A DNA stretch of 64,000 nucleotides from Phaeodactylibacter luteus (GTDB lineage Bacteria > Bacteroidota > Bacteroidia > Chitinophagales > Saprospiraceae): assembly GCF_007993045.1 (NCBI RefSeq), contig NZ_VOOR01000031.1, forward strand, positions 1 to 64,000. The letters run 5' to 3'. The notes below the pieces were generated by a model. That model was not told the DNA's origin, did not search any database, and saw only the letters and a program-made list of their open reading frames with translations. The translations under genes were made by a program, and so were the position numbers. Below are positions 50,495 to 59,924 of the stretch, one piece after another. Position 1 is the stretch's first letter. The number at the start of each line of letters is the position of its first letter.

Positions 50495-50833
50495 ATGATA
50501 ACAACAGATTTGATCCTCCTTCAAGCCGGGAACGCAGGCATGATGAACCTTATCTTCATCGGTGCCATGATCGTCATTTTCTGGCTTTTCATGATCCGCC
50601 CACAGCAAAAACGGCAGAAAGAGCAGCAAGCTTTCAGCGACAGCCTGCAAAAGGGCGATGAGGTGGTCACGGCCAGTGGGCTGATTGGCCGCATCAATAA
50701 ATTGGACGACTACGAGGCCACCCTTGAAGTATCCAATAAAACTTTCGTACGTGTTTTGCGCAGCGCCATTTCCAAGGAAATGACCGCCAGCCATGCCGGG
50801 GCCAACCAAAAAGATGCAGAGACCAAAGCTTAA
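50495..50833 (+). CDS. yajC: Preprotein translocase subunit YajC
   Basis: This 112-residue single-pass membrane protein is of the Sec accessory complex. One N-terminal helix (MNLIFIGAMIVIFWLFMI) is followed by RPQQKRQKEQQAF and the conserved KGDEVVTASGLIGRI. It assists SecYEG with SecDF. Its end overlaps the YbbR-domain gene by 41 nt (or 20 nt with the later start), so translation is coupled. Confidence 0.95.
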   Translation: MITTDLILLQAGNAGMMNLIFIGAMIVIFWLFMIRPQQKRQKEQQAFSDSLQKGDEVVTASGLIGRINKLDDYEATLEVSNKTFVRVLRSAISKEMTASHAGANQKDAETKA

Positions 50834-51800
50834 CCTGCAACGGTTCAAGATACAGGGAGACCGGGCAATACTCATGGCTTGCATGGGTATTGCGCTGGTT
50901 TTTTGGCTCTTGATCAAGCTTTCTCAGACCTACCGCGCAGAAAAACAGGTCGGGTTCGACATCGAGCTGCCCGATCACAAAACGCTGGCCCACCTCCCCC
51001 CAGCCGACTTTGTCGCCAGCCTCGAAGGGACCGGATGGGACCTCCTGCTCGATCACTTCCGGGCACGCCGCCTGACCCTCACCTACGATATGCAGGAGAC
51101 CAATCAGCTGGCCCTCGGCAGGGGGCAGCTGCGCACAGACATCAAAGCCCGGCTCTATTCCAATGACATCCGTATCATTGAAGTCAATTACGACAACCTC
51201 AACCTTATCGCCGAGCCCCTGGCTCAGAAGAAAGTGCCAGTACAGCTGCGCCAGCAGCTCAGCTTTGCCCCGGAGCATCAGCTCAAAGGCAACATCCTGC
51301 TCACGCCTGACTCCGTCTTGCTCACCGGCCCCAAATCGCTGATCGAGCAGTACGGGTCCTGGCCAACCGATTCCCTGGTTTTATCGGGCCTGGAGCAGTC
51401 TCAGGCACGGTCTTTACCCCTTGCGCGCCCGCCCGTAGAAGTATCCTGCAGCCCGGGCACCGTCACTGCGGAGATTGAGGTGGAGCCCTTTACGGAAAAA
51501 TCGGTCTATGTCCCGCTTGTCGTGCGCAATGCTCCGGACAGCCTGCGGGTTTTTCCAGATAAAGTGACCGTGACCTGCAAAATCGGGCTCAGTTATTACG
51601 ATCAGATCAACAGCAGCGGCTTCCAGGCAGAAATCGACCTGAAAGGGGTAGCCCTCAACAGCGCCGGCAACACCATCCCCATCAGGCTTACCCGCAAACC
51701 CGCTTTCGCCCTTTCCGTCTACTTCACGCCCAAGTCGGCCAAATTCTTTTTTGTAGAGCCAGCCGATACCCTCAGCTTGCCCGCTCAGCCTTCAGAATAG
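50793..51800 (+). CDS. YbbR-like domain protein
   Basis: This 335-residue protein has one N-terminal membrane helix (LMACMGIALVFWLLIKL) and then YbbR-type beta domains on the extracytoplasmic side (SVLLTGPKSLIEQYGSW; VYVPLVVRNAPDSLRVFPDKV). In firmicutes the related CdaR regulates a diadenylate cyclase; no cyclase gene is visible here. It overlaps yajC. A start at 50814 (MQRPKLNL) is possible. A family A repeat follows the stop by 11 bp. Confidence 0.88.
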   Translation: MPGPTKKMQRPKLNLQRFKIQGDRAILMACMGIALVFWLLIKLSQTYRAEKQVGFDIELPDHKTLAHLPPADFVASLEGTGWDLLLDHFRARRLTLTYDMQETNQLALGRGQLRTDIKARLYSNDIRIIEVNYDNLNLIAEPLAQKKVPVQLRQQLSFAPEHQLKGNILLTPDSVLLTGPKSLIEQYGSWPTDSLVLSGLEQSQARSLPLARPPVEVSCSPGTVTAEIEVEPFTEKSVYVPLVVRNAPDSLRVFPDKVTVTCKIGLSYYDQINSSGFQAEIDLKGVALNSAGNTIPIRLTRKPAFALSVYFTPKSAKFFFVEPADTLSLPAQPSE

Positions 51801-51811
51801 CCCAAGCTACT

Positions 51812-52007
51812 GGGCGCAAACCAGATTATCGATCTTCTTTGGACTGCCCCTGCCGCAATGTGAGGGGGCCTGCCCCTGCCAGTGGGCAGGTGCCGCTATG
51901 CTCCGGGGCTCGCTGTCCGCTCGGCCCTGTCGGGCTTACACCCCTGCGCAGCGCTAGGCCAATGCCAGGCTATCGTATAAACACCTCCTATATTTGGGTT
52001 TACGCCC
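51812..52007 (+). repeat. Family A repeat, copy A8 (complete)
   Basis: Ends GGGCGCAAACCAGATTATCG and the complement of GGGTTTACGCCC-type form inverted repeats. The flanks AAGCTACT and GAGCTATT are degenerate 8-bp direct repeats. The element fills the gap between the YbbR gene stop (11 bp away) and the TAG of the minus-strand membrane protein gene (3 bp away). The core has hairpin CCTGCC/GGCAGG and loop variant GCCC-TGTC-GGGC. Confidence 0.85.
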
Positions 52008-52010
52008 GAG

Positions 52011-53324
52011 CTATTCGTACCTCACGTCCAGCCGGAGTTCCCACATATAAGCCACCACTTCCTCCCACATATACCATTCATAATGCGGCCCTCTGAAGTG
52101 CACGGCCAGCATATAGCCATAATACAGGAGCACCAGCCATACCGCCACAAGGAAGATTTTTGGCAGCCACCACCGGCTGCCCATCACGTTGGAGAACAGC
52201 CAGGCCATTGGCACTGCCAGGAAAACATAGTATTCCACAAAATTGCGGTGGCCAAAAGCCCCCCCAAACCACCAGCACCACCAGCTCGCAGTAAGGTAGT
52301 AGGTCACCAGCCACATCAGCATGATCACGCCCATATTATAGCGGTTGCGCCACATGCCCAAAAAGCCGCCCAAAAGGGGCAAGGCCATCATCGGGCTGAA
52401 GAGCAGCCATCCATTTTTGATATCGAACAGGACCTTCCAAAACTCCGGCGCTGACCAGTTGAACCCCTCCTCCCCGTATGAGTAGATGAGCCAATCGCCC
52501 GAAAGGTATTTCCAATAGGCCAGCTGAGGCAGGAATACCAGGGCAGCGGCTAAGGGGGCCAGCCAAAGGTGGCGAGCTTCCCGGGCCACAAACTGCAACC
52601 GCACTACAAACCCTTGCCAACTGCGCACGTCGTATAGGCCCAAGAACAACAGCACCAGCATATTGGTAGGCCGGATGAGGGTGATCAGCCCCAACAGCAG
52701 CCCCATCCCGGCACTGCGCCAAGGGCCTGGCTTTTGGTAAAAGCCGGGCGCCAGCCAAAACCAGAGCGCAAACAAGAAGAAGGAATAGACGTGCGACATG
52801 CCCGGCTCCTGCAGCACATAATGGTATAGGTTGGTCCCTAAAAATAAGCCAGTGACAACCATCATGGCCACGCCGGGCTTAAAGTGCCGCAATAGCGACA
52901 GGTGCAACAGCCACAAGCCCAGAAATCCGTAAAAAATGCCTGCTGCCTGCAGACCGTAGAGGTAAACATCGCTGTAGCCGTCCGCTTTTCTGCCCGAAGC
53001 AAGGGCCAGCAGATGTGCTATGCCAAAGAAAGGGGCCTCTAGCATAGCTACCCCGCAGGTGTATTTGGTAAACCGCTTGTTGGTGCCTTCGTAATTGAAA
53101 AATTGGTCTGTAGTGCGGACATCAAGCCCTTCAAAACCATCGTCATGGACAAACAGAGCGCGCAGATAAAGGTAGTACCCCTCAGCGTCAGACCAGATCA
53201 TCCCCCGGTGGAAACGCCCGCCCAGGTTCAGGGCCCGGTAGCCTGCAAACAGCAGTAGGATGAGCAGGTAATACCGGGCAAGCCATTGCCCTCCATTTTT
53301 CAGCCCGGTCAACAATACATTCAT
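52011..53324 (-). CDS. Polytopic membrane protein, GT-C-glycosyltransferase-like
   Basis: This 437-residue protein has about ten membrane helices and a large first periplasmic loop containing GRFHRGMIWSDAEGYYLY. The DAEG acidic pair after helix I resembles the DD/DE metal site of GT-C glycosyltransferases such as PMT and ArnT. I do not recognise a closer family. It is the last gene of the DUF4956-CotH operon, 24 bp after the dehydrogenase gene. Function is a guess; membrane topology is firm. Confidence 0.72.
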   Translation of the reverse strand: MNVLLTGLKNGGQWLARYYLLILLLFAGYRALNLGGRFHRGMIWSDAEGYYLYLRALFVHDDGFEGLDVRTTDQFFNYEGTNKRFTKYTCGVAMLEAPFFGIAHLLALASGRKADGYSDVYLYGLQAAGIFYGFLGLWLLHLSLLRHFKPGVAMMVVTGLFLGTNLYHYVLQEPGMSHVYSFFLFALWFWLAPGFYQKPGPWRSAGMGLLLGLITLIRPTNMLVLLFLGLYDVRSWQGFVVRLQFVAREARHLWLAPLAAALVFLPQLAYWKYLSGDWLIYSYGEEGFNWSAPEFWKVLFDIKNGWLLFSPMMALPLLGGFLGMWRNRYNMGVIMLMWLVTYYLTASWWCWWFGGAFGHRNFVEYYVFLAVPMAWLFSNVMGSRWWLPKIFLVAVWLVLLYYGYMLAVHFRGPHYEWYMWEEVVAYMWELRLDVRYE

Positions 53325-53348
53325 AGGTCCAGGTGTTGTAAGCGCCCG

Positions 53349-56057
53349 TTATCGGGCAAGCACTAAGGTGCCCAGGTGTTCATTGGCACCATCCCAAATA
53401 CGGTAGTGGTAAACGCCGTTGGGGAGCTGCCCCGGCAGTACTTCTTTCTCGAAAGCTGCTCCCGGGCTGACCGGCCAGACTTGGCGCTGCACCACTTTCC
53501 CTAACATATCAATCAGCTCCAGCGCCAGCTCCTCTCCTGCCACCTCTTCTACACTGACCGTGAAAGAAGAGCGGACCGGGTTAGGGAAGACCTTCACCGG
53601 CAGGGGGCGGGGGAACCCCACCTTCAAGGTATTAGAAAAGCGGTAAGCCCCATTGGCAGTGACCGCTCTGACCCGATAGTTGTTTGTCCCTTTCCTGGGC
53701 CCATCATCGAAGAAATCATAACGGCCGGCACCGGTAGCCGCCACCTGCCCAATGGGCTCGAACTGATAGGGGTCGGGGCTGCGCTCCACCAGATAATACG
53801 CCATGCTGTCTTCCGCAGTAGTCTCCCAATGCAAAGCCACGCCTGCCCCCTCAGGCGCACCCTCAAGGGCGGCCCACGCTACGAAAGGCTCCCCGCAATA
53901 GGGATAGATGCGCTGCACTACGGTTGTGCTCAGCCCGCCAGGGTCAGCAACAGTCAGCTCGGTGCGGTACCAGTACAGCTCTTCCTGGCAGCCCAATGGG
54001 CTGATGAGGGCAAAACTCCTCGGGTTAAAATCGACGGGGTCGGGGTGGAAGTGGTCGTTGTGGTGCAGGAAAGTCCGCCATTGATAAGTCAGCTCTTCTG
54101 CTGAATGCTCAGCATCCGCCACATCAGCTATAAGGGGGAGCAGGGTCGTCCCTTGGTCAAGGGGATAGCGCCAGCCATCCTCAAAGCTGCTGATGCGCAC
54201 CTGAGGCGGGGTATTATCCAGGGAAACTACGGCTTCGTCAGCATCCTCAGCGCCCAGGCTGTCGGCGACGGTCAGCTTCACCGTATAGCTCCCGCTGCCG
54301 GTAAAAGTATGGCTTACGTTGACCCCTTCGGCGGTCTGCCCGTCCCCAAAGTCCCAGTGGTAAGCGACCAGGGGCAGGTTGGTATCATAAGAAGCGGAAG
54401 CATCAAAATCAACAGTAAGGGGGGCAGCCCCAAAGAACTGTTCCGCCCCGATGTCTGCCACCGGCGGGGGGTTGCCCCCGAAGCTGATTTGGTGCACCTT
54501 GCCGTCCAGGCCGATATAGTAGAGCTTGCCATCGGCAGGGTTAGCAGCAAGGTGGATGATGTCCCGGGCGTTGCCATGGAAAGGCTCGACGTGCAGCAAG
54601 CGTTGTTGTTCGTCAAAATCCGCCACCTTGATCCAGCCGCTAAAGTCTACCATAAAATACTTCCCACGGTACTGTTCCGGGAAATGCTCGTGCTCATAAA
54701 AGGCCCCGGCAAGAGAAGAGAAGCCATCGAACACCTCGGCCCCCTCCAGCCCGGATGCTGCCGTACCGAGGTTGGCACCGGTATAAAAGCCCTGTTCGTC
54801 AAAGACCGGCACCTGTGCCCGGGTTGGGGGGTTCCACTTGGCATTGCTCCAGAGCAGGGCCGGCATAGTGCCCACCATATAATCTTCTACAGGCACCTGA
54901 TCGTTGCAAGGGTTGGGGGGCACCGTATGCCCGCCCTGACGTGGGTTGACGTACAGGTCTTTGAAGTCGAAGAACTCCTCATCGCAGCCATTGCCATATA
55001 GCGGATTGGGGCGCAGCTGATTGGGCGGAGGCTCGGCCGTGAAATAAGGCCAGTGTGCGCCCAGCCCTTCCATGATGGGCCAGCCAAAGTTCTGGCCGGG
55101 CTGAGTAGCGATATTGAGCTCTTCCCAAGCACCGTTGCCGACATCGCCGATGTAAATGGCCCCCGGGTTGCCGTCTTCCGGGTAATGACTGCCCGTATTG
55201 GGCCGGATATGTATGCGGTAAGGGTTGCGGAGGCCCAAGGCCCAGGTCCGGGAAGCTGCAGAACGCGGGGCTTCCGCCTCGTAGTAAGGGTTGCTGCGCA
55301 GCCCCTCCCCAGTCTCAGCATCGATCCGCAAGATTTTGCCATTGAGGTTGCCCAAATACTGCGCCCGGTAAGACCCCAAGTCTTGATCGGGGGAGATCAC
55401 CCCAGCCGCAATCGCCTCTGATGCCATCGTGCCGAACTCATCCCCGCCTATGTCTATCCCCCCATTGCCGGTAGCATCTCCAGAACTGACGAGCAAGGTC
55501 CCATCGGCAGCCATGGCAAGGCTGCCCAGCCCGTGGAACTCGTACAACAGCGGGATGCCATCGGCCAAAGCCTCCCCCAGGAGCACCTTCCGGCTGCCCT
55601 CCAGCACACGCAGGTAGGCCGTCGTGGGGTCAGCCCGGTAGCGTACTACCCGGCCAATAGTGGGCGCCCAAGTGACGGTAGTGTCCGGGTGGTATGCCGG
55701 TGTCCCGAAATACGCATAATGGTGGAGGTCTAGTGCATACAAAAGATAAAAGTAGCCGTTTGCAAGAAAATCATTGTCCAGCGTAAAGCCCATCAAGCCA
55801 TGGTCTTTCCAGTTGCTGACTTCCTCCGAAATATCGATCAATGGCTCATCGTAGAGGTTGCCTTCTGCATCTGCAACCCGCACTACACCTTTCTTCTCCC
55901 AAATGTACATGCGGCCGTTGTCGTCGAATGTCAGGCCCACCGGGTAATCCAGCCCTTCCACATAGTCCACATCGTAGAAGCCTTCCGGGAGGTCCTGTGC
56001 CATAGCAGGGGCCAGTGCGAGCATCAGCAAGCAAACAAAGCTGGGGGTAATTTTCAT
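53349..56057 (-). CDS. PQQ-type sugar dehydrogenase with PKD domain and T9SS tail
   Basis: This 902-residue secreted protein has a signal peptide (MKITPSFVCLLMLALAPAMA). A soluble-glucose-dehydrogenase-like six-bladed propeller spans about 22-510 (EGLDYPVGLTFDDNGRMYIW; YEFHGLGSLAMAADG; SRTWALGLRNPYRI). A PKD domain follows (about 525-600, YHWDFGDGQTAEG), then an FnIII-like region and a T9SS type A tail (VFPNPVRSSFTV; LPNGVYHYRIW). The propeller family oxidises sugars or is a PQQ-like hydrolase/lectin; cofactor binding is not shown. It lies 11 bp after the CotH gene in one operon. Confidence 0.9.
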   Translation of the reverse strand: MKITPSFVCLLMLALAPAMAQDLPEGFYDVDYVEGLDYPVGLTFDDNGRMYIWEKKGVVRVADAEGNLYDEPLIDISEEVSNWKDHGLMGFTLDNDFLANGYFYLLYALDLHHYAYFGTPAYHPDTTVTWAPTIGRVVRYRADPTTAYLRVLEGSRKVLLGEALADGIPLLYEFHGLGSLAMAADGTLLVSSGDATGNGGIDIGGDEFGTMASEAIAAGVISPDQDLGSYRAQYLGNLNGKILRIDAETGEGLRSNPYYEAEAPRSAASRTWALGLRNPYRIHIRPNTGSHYPEDGNPGAIYIGDVGNGAWEELNIATQPGQNFGWPIMEGLGAHWPYFTAEPPPNQLRPNPLYGNGCDEEFFDFKDLYVNPRQGGHTVPPNPCNDQVPVEDYMVGTMPALLWSNAKWNPPTRAQVPVFDEQGFYTGANLGTAASGLEGAEVFDGFSSLAGAFYEHEHFPEQYRGKYFMVDFSGWIKVADFDEQQRLLHVEPFHGNARDIIHLAANPADGKLYYIGLDGKVHQISFGGNPPPVADIGAEQFFGAAPLTVDFDASASYDTNLPLVAYHWDFGDGQTAEGVNVSHTFTGSGSYTVKLTVADSLGAEDADEAVVSLDNTPPQVRISSFEDGWRYPLDQGTTLLPLIADVADAEHSAEELTYQWRTFLHHNDHFHPDPVDFNPRSFALISPLGCQEELYWYRTELTVADPGGLSTTVVQRIYPYCGEPFVAWAALEGAPEGAGVALHWETTAEDSMAYYLVERSPDPYQFEPIGQVAATGAGRYDFFDDGPRKGTNNYRVRAVTANGAYRFSNTLKVGFPRPLPVKVFPNPVRSSFTVSVEEVAGEELALELIDMLGKVVQRQVWPVSPGAAFEKEVLPGQLPNGVYHYRIWDGANEHLGTLVLAR

Positions 56058-56068
56058 GGTACGCTACG

Positions 56069-59041
56069 TTATAATCCTAAAATCTGACTGCCTTCTCCGG
56101 CACTGAAAAGCCTTCTGAGGCCTTGGCCCTGATAAGACTCCACTACGATGACCGCAGGGCCAAACTCAGGCTTCTTCTGATAGGCTGCAAAGCCCTGATC
56201 ACAATCGGCCAATTCACAATCTTTTACACGGAGCACGGACAAATCTTTGCTCGCCATCCCGATCACTGCGCCTTTGATGGCAGTGCCCACTACGGTAACG
56301 TCGCTTTCCTCCCCAACGCTGATTCCTTTGTCCCCGTTTTTTCGGAGCTGGCAATCCGAAATGGTGACCGTGCTGCCCGAAAAATCAAGCCCATCGTTGC
56401 CAGTCTGCTCCAGCCTACAGTTGCGGACGCCCCCTTTGCAGAAGTCTGCATCAAAACCATCGGAAAAGGTTTCGCCAATATAGGAGTCTGCCAGCTCAAA
56501 TTCAGAGCGGACCGTATTGAGGGCGTCCTCTGAGCGGTTCTTTATGATGGCGCAGTGGCTCAGGCTCACGGGGGCCTCATAAAAAGTGAGCGCCCCGGTC
56601 AGTTGCCAGCGCCCTTCACGCGGAGCCCCCAGCCCTTCCGCCATCAGGTAGCGGGCTGTGGAGGGGCCGCCGGGGGAAAGCACAGCCAGCCCACCGCCGT
56701 CTCTGGCCGGGGAAACAACCCGCACCGGCCGGCCGGCCGTGCCCATGGCCTGCAATGGGCTGAAGCTGATGAGGGATGCCCCGCGCGACAGCTCGATGAC
56801 AGCGCCCGCTTCCATGACCAATTGATAGCCCGGTGGCACAACGAGCGTTTCCCGCAGCTCATGCCGCCCTTCAGGGAAAAGGACGGCCCCCTCTTCTACA
56901 CGGTAGCTCTGCCCGGGCTTCAGCCCTGCAAGGCCCCTGAGGCGCTGCATATCCGTAGGAAAGCCGGGGGCTGCGTAAGGCAAAATGGGGGCCGAGAAAA
57001 GGGTGTCCAGGCCAGGCACTTTAAAAAACAAATGCGTGGCCGCTGCGCTGACCCTGACCTCCGTAAACTCCGGGGGGAGCTGCTCCTGCTGTACCTGCTC
57101 CTCTAGAAAGCCGCCCTGCTGAAGGGCGCTGTCCTTCCTCAGGCGCTCAGCGTAAGCGCGGGGGGGGCGTGCGGGCAGCAGTACATCTAGCCCGGCTGAT
57201 GGCTGCTCCTCCCGCAAGCCATACCCTACAAGCCTCAAAGGCAAATGATGCCGGTTGCATACCCAAAGCTGACGGTCTGGCCCTAAGACCGACTGCGTGT
57301 AAGCAGCCAGGCTGAAAGGCTCGAACGGGAGGAGCAAACTGTGCACGTAAGCGCCCTCCCGCTGATAGTCTTGCAGGGAGGGCTTGTACTCCGGGTATTC
57401 GGCCTGAATGGCCTGCAAGCGGGCGCTCCACTGCCCAGCCAGCGTATCGAGCTGTGCCCGCCAGGCGGCGGCAGAACTGAGCCGGTGCAGGGCTTCTAAG
57501 TAAGCCGCTGTGAAATCTTCTTCCTGGAAGAGCTGAGCGATCAGGGGGTGGCTGACCGGGGCAAAACCGGACAGCGCCCCACCGCCTAGCAAGCGGTAGA
57601 GCGGGGGCGGCTTGCCGCCGTACCCGTCAAAACCTATGGGCTCCAGCAGCCCGGTGATGGGGTTGTAGTAAAAACGCTGATTGTGCCAGGCCAGGCCGTG
57701 CCGGGCGTTCACCAAATCGCAATAAGCCAGGTAGACGGCCATCTTTGGCAAGTCGAATATGGCCCGGGCGGGCACCTCGCCGCGGCGGTACTGCTCCATG
57801 AGGCTGCGGGCTTCCAGGATCTGCTCGGCAACCGCAGGGTTCTCTTCTGAGGGCTTATCGTCAAAAGGCGCGATCTCAGCGCTATAGGCCGTACCCGTCC
57901 GGTAGGCAGCGCCAGGCTTTACATAGCCGTGGGCGGAAAGCTGCCGCCCGATCGTTGCCCAATAAGCATCCTCCTCAAACTTCATGATCGGCCCTTCTCT
58001 ACGGTTACGGGACTCAACCAGCTGTTTTTCAAAATGCTCTTCCCAAGCGTAAACCCCCAAAGATTCGCCATTCAGCAGCAGCTCGACAAAATCGTAGCGG
58101 GTGGTCAGGACATCGGCAGACTCCAGCAGCTGATGGAAAAGCCACTCGTGGAGGTGGTAGCGGGCGTGGGGGGCATGTAGGGAGAAGGTGCGCACCCGGT
58201 TCCAGGCCTGGCCGCTTTCCAGCTTCACCCGAAACGACCATTTGTCGCCCTGCAAGTGGTCTAGCCAATCGCCTTTGAGGCGGACCCTGGCAGGCAGCTC
58301 ACTGCCGTTTTCCGCAATAAAACCAGCAGCCACCCAATCGAGCCCATCACTGGAAAGGATGCCTCGCTGAAGGGCTTTTTCCCGGTTGGCCTGTAATGTT
58401 TTCATGCCCCCAGGCCCTATGCTCAGCTCCACCCTTGGGAGCTCAAAAGCTTCCGGTGCGGGCAGGGCTTCCAAGGTGAAGTCATCAAACCAGGCTTCCG
58501 ACTCCCCATTCCCATATACATATACCTTAACGCGCTCGGCCTGCCCACGGTAGGGGATGCTGAAGCGGACCTCCAGCCGTTCCCAGCCTTCGCCATCCCG
58601 CTCCAGTGCGATGTTCTCCTGCCAATACCGTGGCTGTGCCCCCCCTTCCAGGCTCACCGCCAAGTACGTATCCTGACGGCCCGACTGCTTACGCCAGATG
58701 CTGGCTTTCCAAGCAGTGCCCGGCTTTGGGCGCTCCTGTGTATAGCCCAGCCCATACTGCAGCCCCTCCCCTAAAGGCAAATGGCTGCTGTACTGCCCAT
58801 TGCGGGCAAAGGCTGCAGACTGTGTCGCCCCTCCGGCAAACTCCTGCCCACGGGAGCGGAAATTGCCCCCTTTCACCCGTTCGGCGCCACAATACAGCAC
58901 CCCTTCCGGAAGCTCCTCGTAAGGGGACGGCTCGGGCCAGAGCGCGGCCATGGCCAGCAGCAGGCAAGCTCCGCCCAGGATGATGAACAGCCGCCTTGCC
59001 GCAAGTGCCCTTGCCCGTTTGTGCTCGTCATGTATGATCAT
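56069..59041 (-). CDS. CotH kinase-family protein fused to a right-handed beta-helix
   Basis: This 990-residue protein has an N-terminal membrane anchor (about 16-34), a carbohydrate-binding-like jelly-roll (about 55-195) and a CotH kinase domain (about 230-620). CotH segments include WSFRVKLESGQAWN, EGPIMKFEEDAYWA and HNQRFYYNPITGLLEPIGFD. A parallel beta-helix (about 740-985) follows, with repeated N/S/G-rich rungs (EQTGNDGLDFSGSTVTISDC). CotH proteins phosphorylate extracellular proteins in Bacillus spores; here a periplasmic or surface kinase is inferred. It lies 3 bp after the DUF4956 gene. Confidence 0.87.
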   Translation of the reverse strand: MIIHDEHKRARALAARRLFIILGGACLLLAMAALWPEPSPYEELPEGVLYCGAERVKGGNFRSRGQEFAGGATQSAAFARNGQYSSHLPLGEGLQYGLGYTQERPKPGTAWKASIWRKQSGRQDTYLAVSLEGGAQPRYWQENIALERDGEGWERLEVRFSIPYRGQAERVKVYVYGNGESEAWFDDFTLEALPAPEAFELPRVELSIGPGGMKTLQANREKALQRGILSSDGLDWVAAGFIAENGSELPARVRLKGDWLDHLQGDKWSFRVKLESGQAWNRVRTFSLHAPHARYHLHEWLFHQLLESADVLTTRYDFVELLLNGESLGVYAWEEHFEKQLVESRNRREGPIMKFEEDAYWATIGRQLSAHGYVKPGAAYRTGTAYSAEIAPFDDKPSEENPAVAEQILEARSLMEQYRRGEVPARAIFDLPKMAVYLAYCDLVNARHGLAWHNQRFYYNPITGLLEPIGFDGYGGKPPPLYRLLGGGALSGFAPVSHPLIAQLFQEEDFTAAYLEALHRLSSAAAWRAQLDTLAGQWSARLQAIQAEYPEYKPSLQDYQREGAYVHSLLLPFEPFSLAAYTQSVLGPDRQLWVCNRHHLPLRLVGYGLREEQPSAGLDVLLPARPPRAYAERLRKDSALQQGGFLEEQVQQEQLPPEFTEVRVSAAATHLFFKVPGLDTLFSAPILPYAAPGFPTDMQRLRGLAGLKPGQSYRVEEGAVLFPEGRHELRETLVVPPGYQLVMEAGAVIELSRGASLISFSPLQAMGTAGRPVRVVSPARDGGGLAVLSPGGPSTARYLMAEGLGAPREGRWQLTGALTFYEAPVSLSHCAIIKNRSEDALNTVRSEFELADSYIGETFSDGFDADFCKGGVRNCRLEQTGNDGLDFSGSTVTISDCQLRKNGDKGISVGEESDVTVVGTAIKGAVIGMASKDLSVLRVKDCELADCDQGFAAYQKKPEFGPAVIVVESYQGQGLRRLFSAGEGSQILGL

Positions 59042-59044
59042 AGG

Positions 59045-59734
59045 CTAGACGATAAGTTCTGGCTGGTCAACAATCGAGAGCCGGGTAGAGGGCGACAGCG
59101 CTTTCACCTCTTCCTTGAGAGCAGCCAGGGACTTGAGGTCGCGGGCACGGGCGATGAAGGAAAGCTCCATCCCCTGCTCCAGGGTGTCCATGCGTTTGAG
59201 GGAGACAAAGGGCAGGTGAGAGGACAACAGCCGGGTGATTTTCTCCAGGTCTTCTATATCCGTAGTGAGCTGAATGAACAGGCGGCCCTCCTGCCGTTCC
59301 GGCTGCTGTTTCCAAATGAGCTTGCTGATGTAGAGGATGCCCAAAATCAAAGCCAATGCGACCACTGCCAAAACCGGTTGGTTGGCCCCGCCGGCCAGCC
59401 CCATGCCGATGGCGATAAAAAGGAAGGTCAGCTCCTCCGGGTCTTTGATGGCAGCCCGGTAGCGGACGATGGAGAGGGCGCCCACCAGGCCAAGGCTAAG
59501 CGCGATGGACGACTTCACGATCATGATGATGAGCAGGGTGCCTAGGGCCAGGGGCAGGAAGTTGTTGGCAAAACGCCGCCGGTTGGAGATGGCCTGCCCA
59601 AAATGAATGTAAAACAACCGCAGCAGTGAAACTAAAATGGCGGTCACCAAGATATTGAGCAGGAATTCATCCAAAGGGACATTATTCGAAAATTCCTGTA
59701 TGTACTGTTCTTGGAGCTGTTGTAGCAAATCCAT
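59045..59734 (-). CDS. DUF4956 membrane protein
   Basis: This 229-residue protein has four membrane segments (about 20-135). The loop between them holds SLGLVGALSIVRYRAAIKD, the family signature, and PEELTFLFIAIGMGLA. A cytoplasmic ferredoxin-like domain (about 150-229) follows. In other bacteria DUF4956 is encoded beside CotH and VTC-type polyphosphate polymerase domains. No VTC gene is in this window. It is the first gene of the operon and has a perfect promoter box 22 nt upstream of the ATG. Confidence 0.9.
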   Translation of the reverse strand: MDLLQQLQEQYIQEFSNNVPLDEFLLNILVTAILVSLLRLFYIHFGQAISNRRRFANNFLPLALGTLLIIMIVKSSIALSLGLVGALSIVRYRAAIKDPEELTFLFIAIGMGLAGGANQPVLAVVALALILGILYISKLIWKQQPERQEGRLFIQLTTDIEDLEKITRLLSSHLPFVSLKRMDTLEQGMELSFIARARDLKSLAALKEEVKALSPSTRLSIVDQPELIV

Positions 59735-59755
59735 AATGATGTGGCAGTTAGGCTG

Positions 59756-59763
59756 CAAATATA
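59756..59763 (-). promoter_or_regulatory. -7 box of the DUF4956-CotH operon
   Basis: The minus strand reads TATATTTG, an exact TAnnTTTG match 21 nt before the DUF4956 ATG. It marks the probable start of a transcript covering all four genes down to 52011. Confidence 0.55.
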
Positions 59764-59924
59764 AGCCAAATCCGCAGGGGCCAAAACCTTGCACGCTTCT
59801 TTGGCGGCCCACGGCAAACAACGGCTGGCTTTCCGGGACGGGTTCTCTCTCATCATCCGCTGTGAGCGCAACGCAGGCAGTTGGATGGAAAGGCCCTTCC
59901 TCCCCCGCCACCTGCTAGCCTGCC

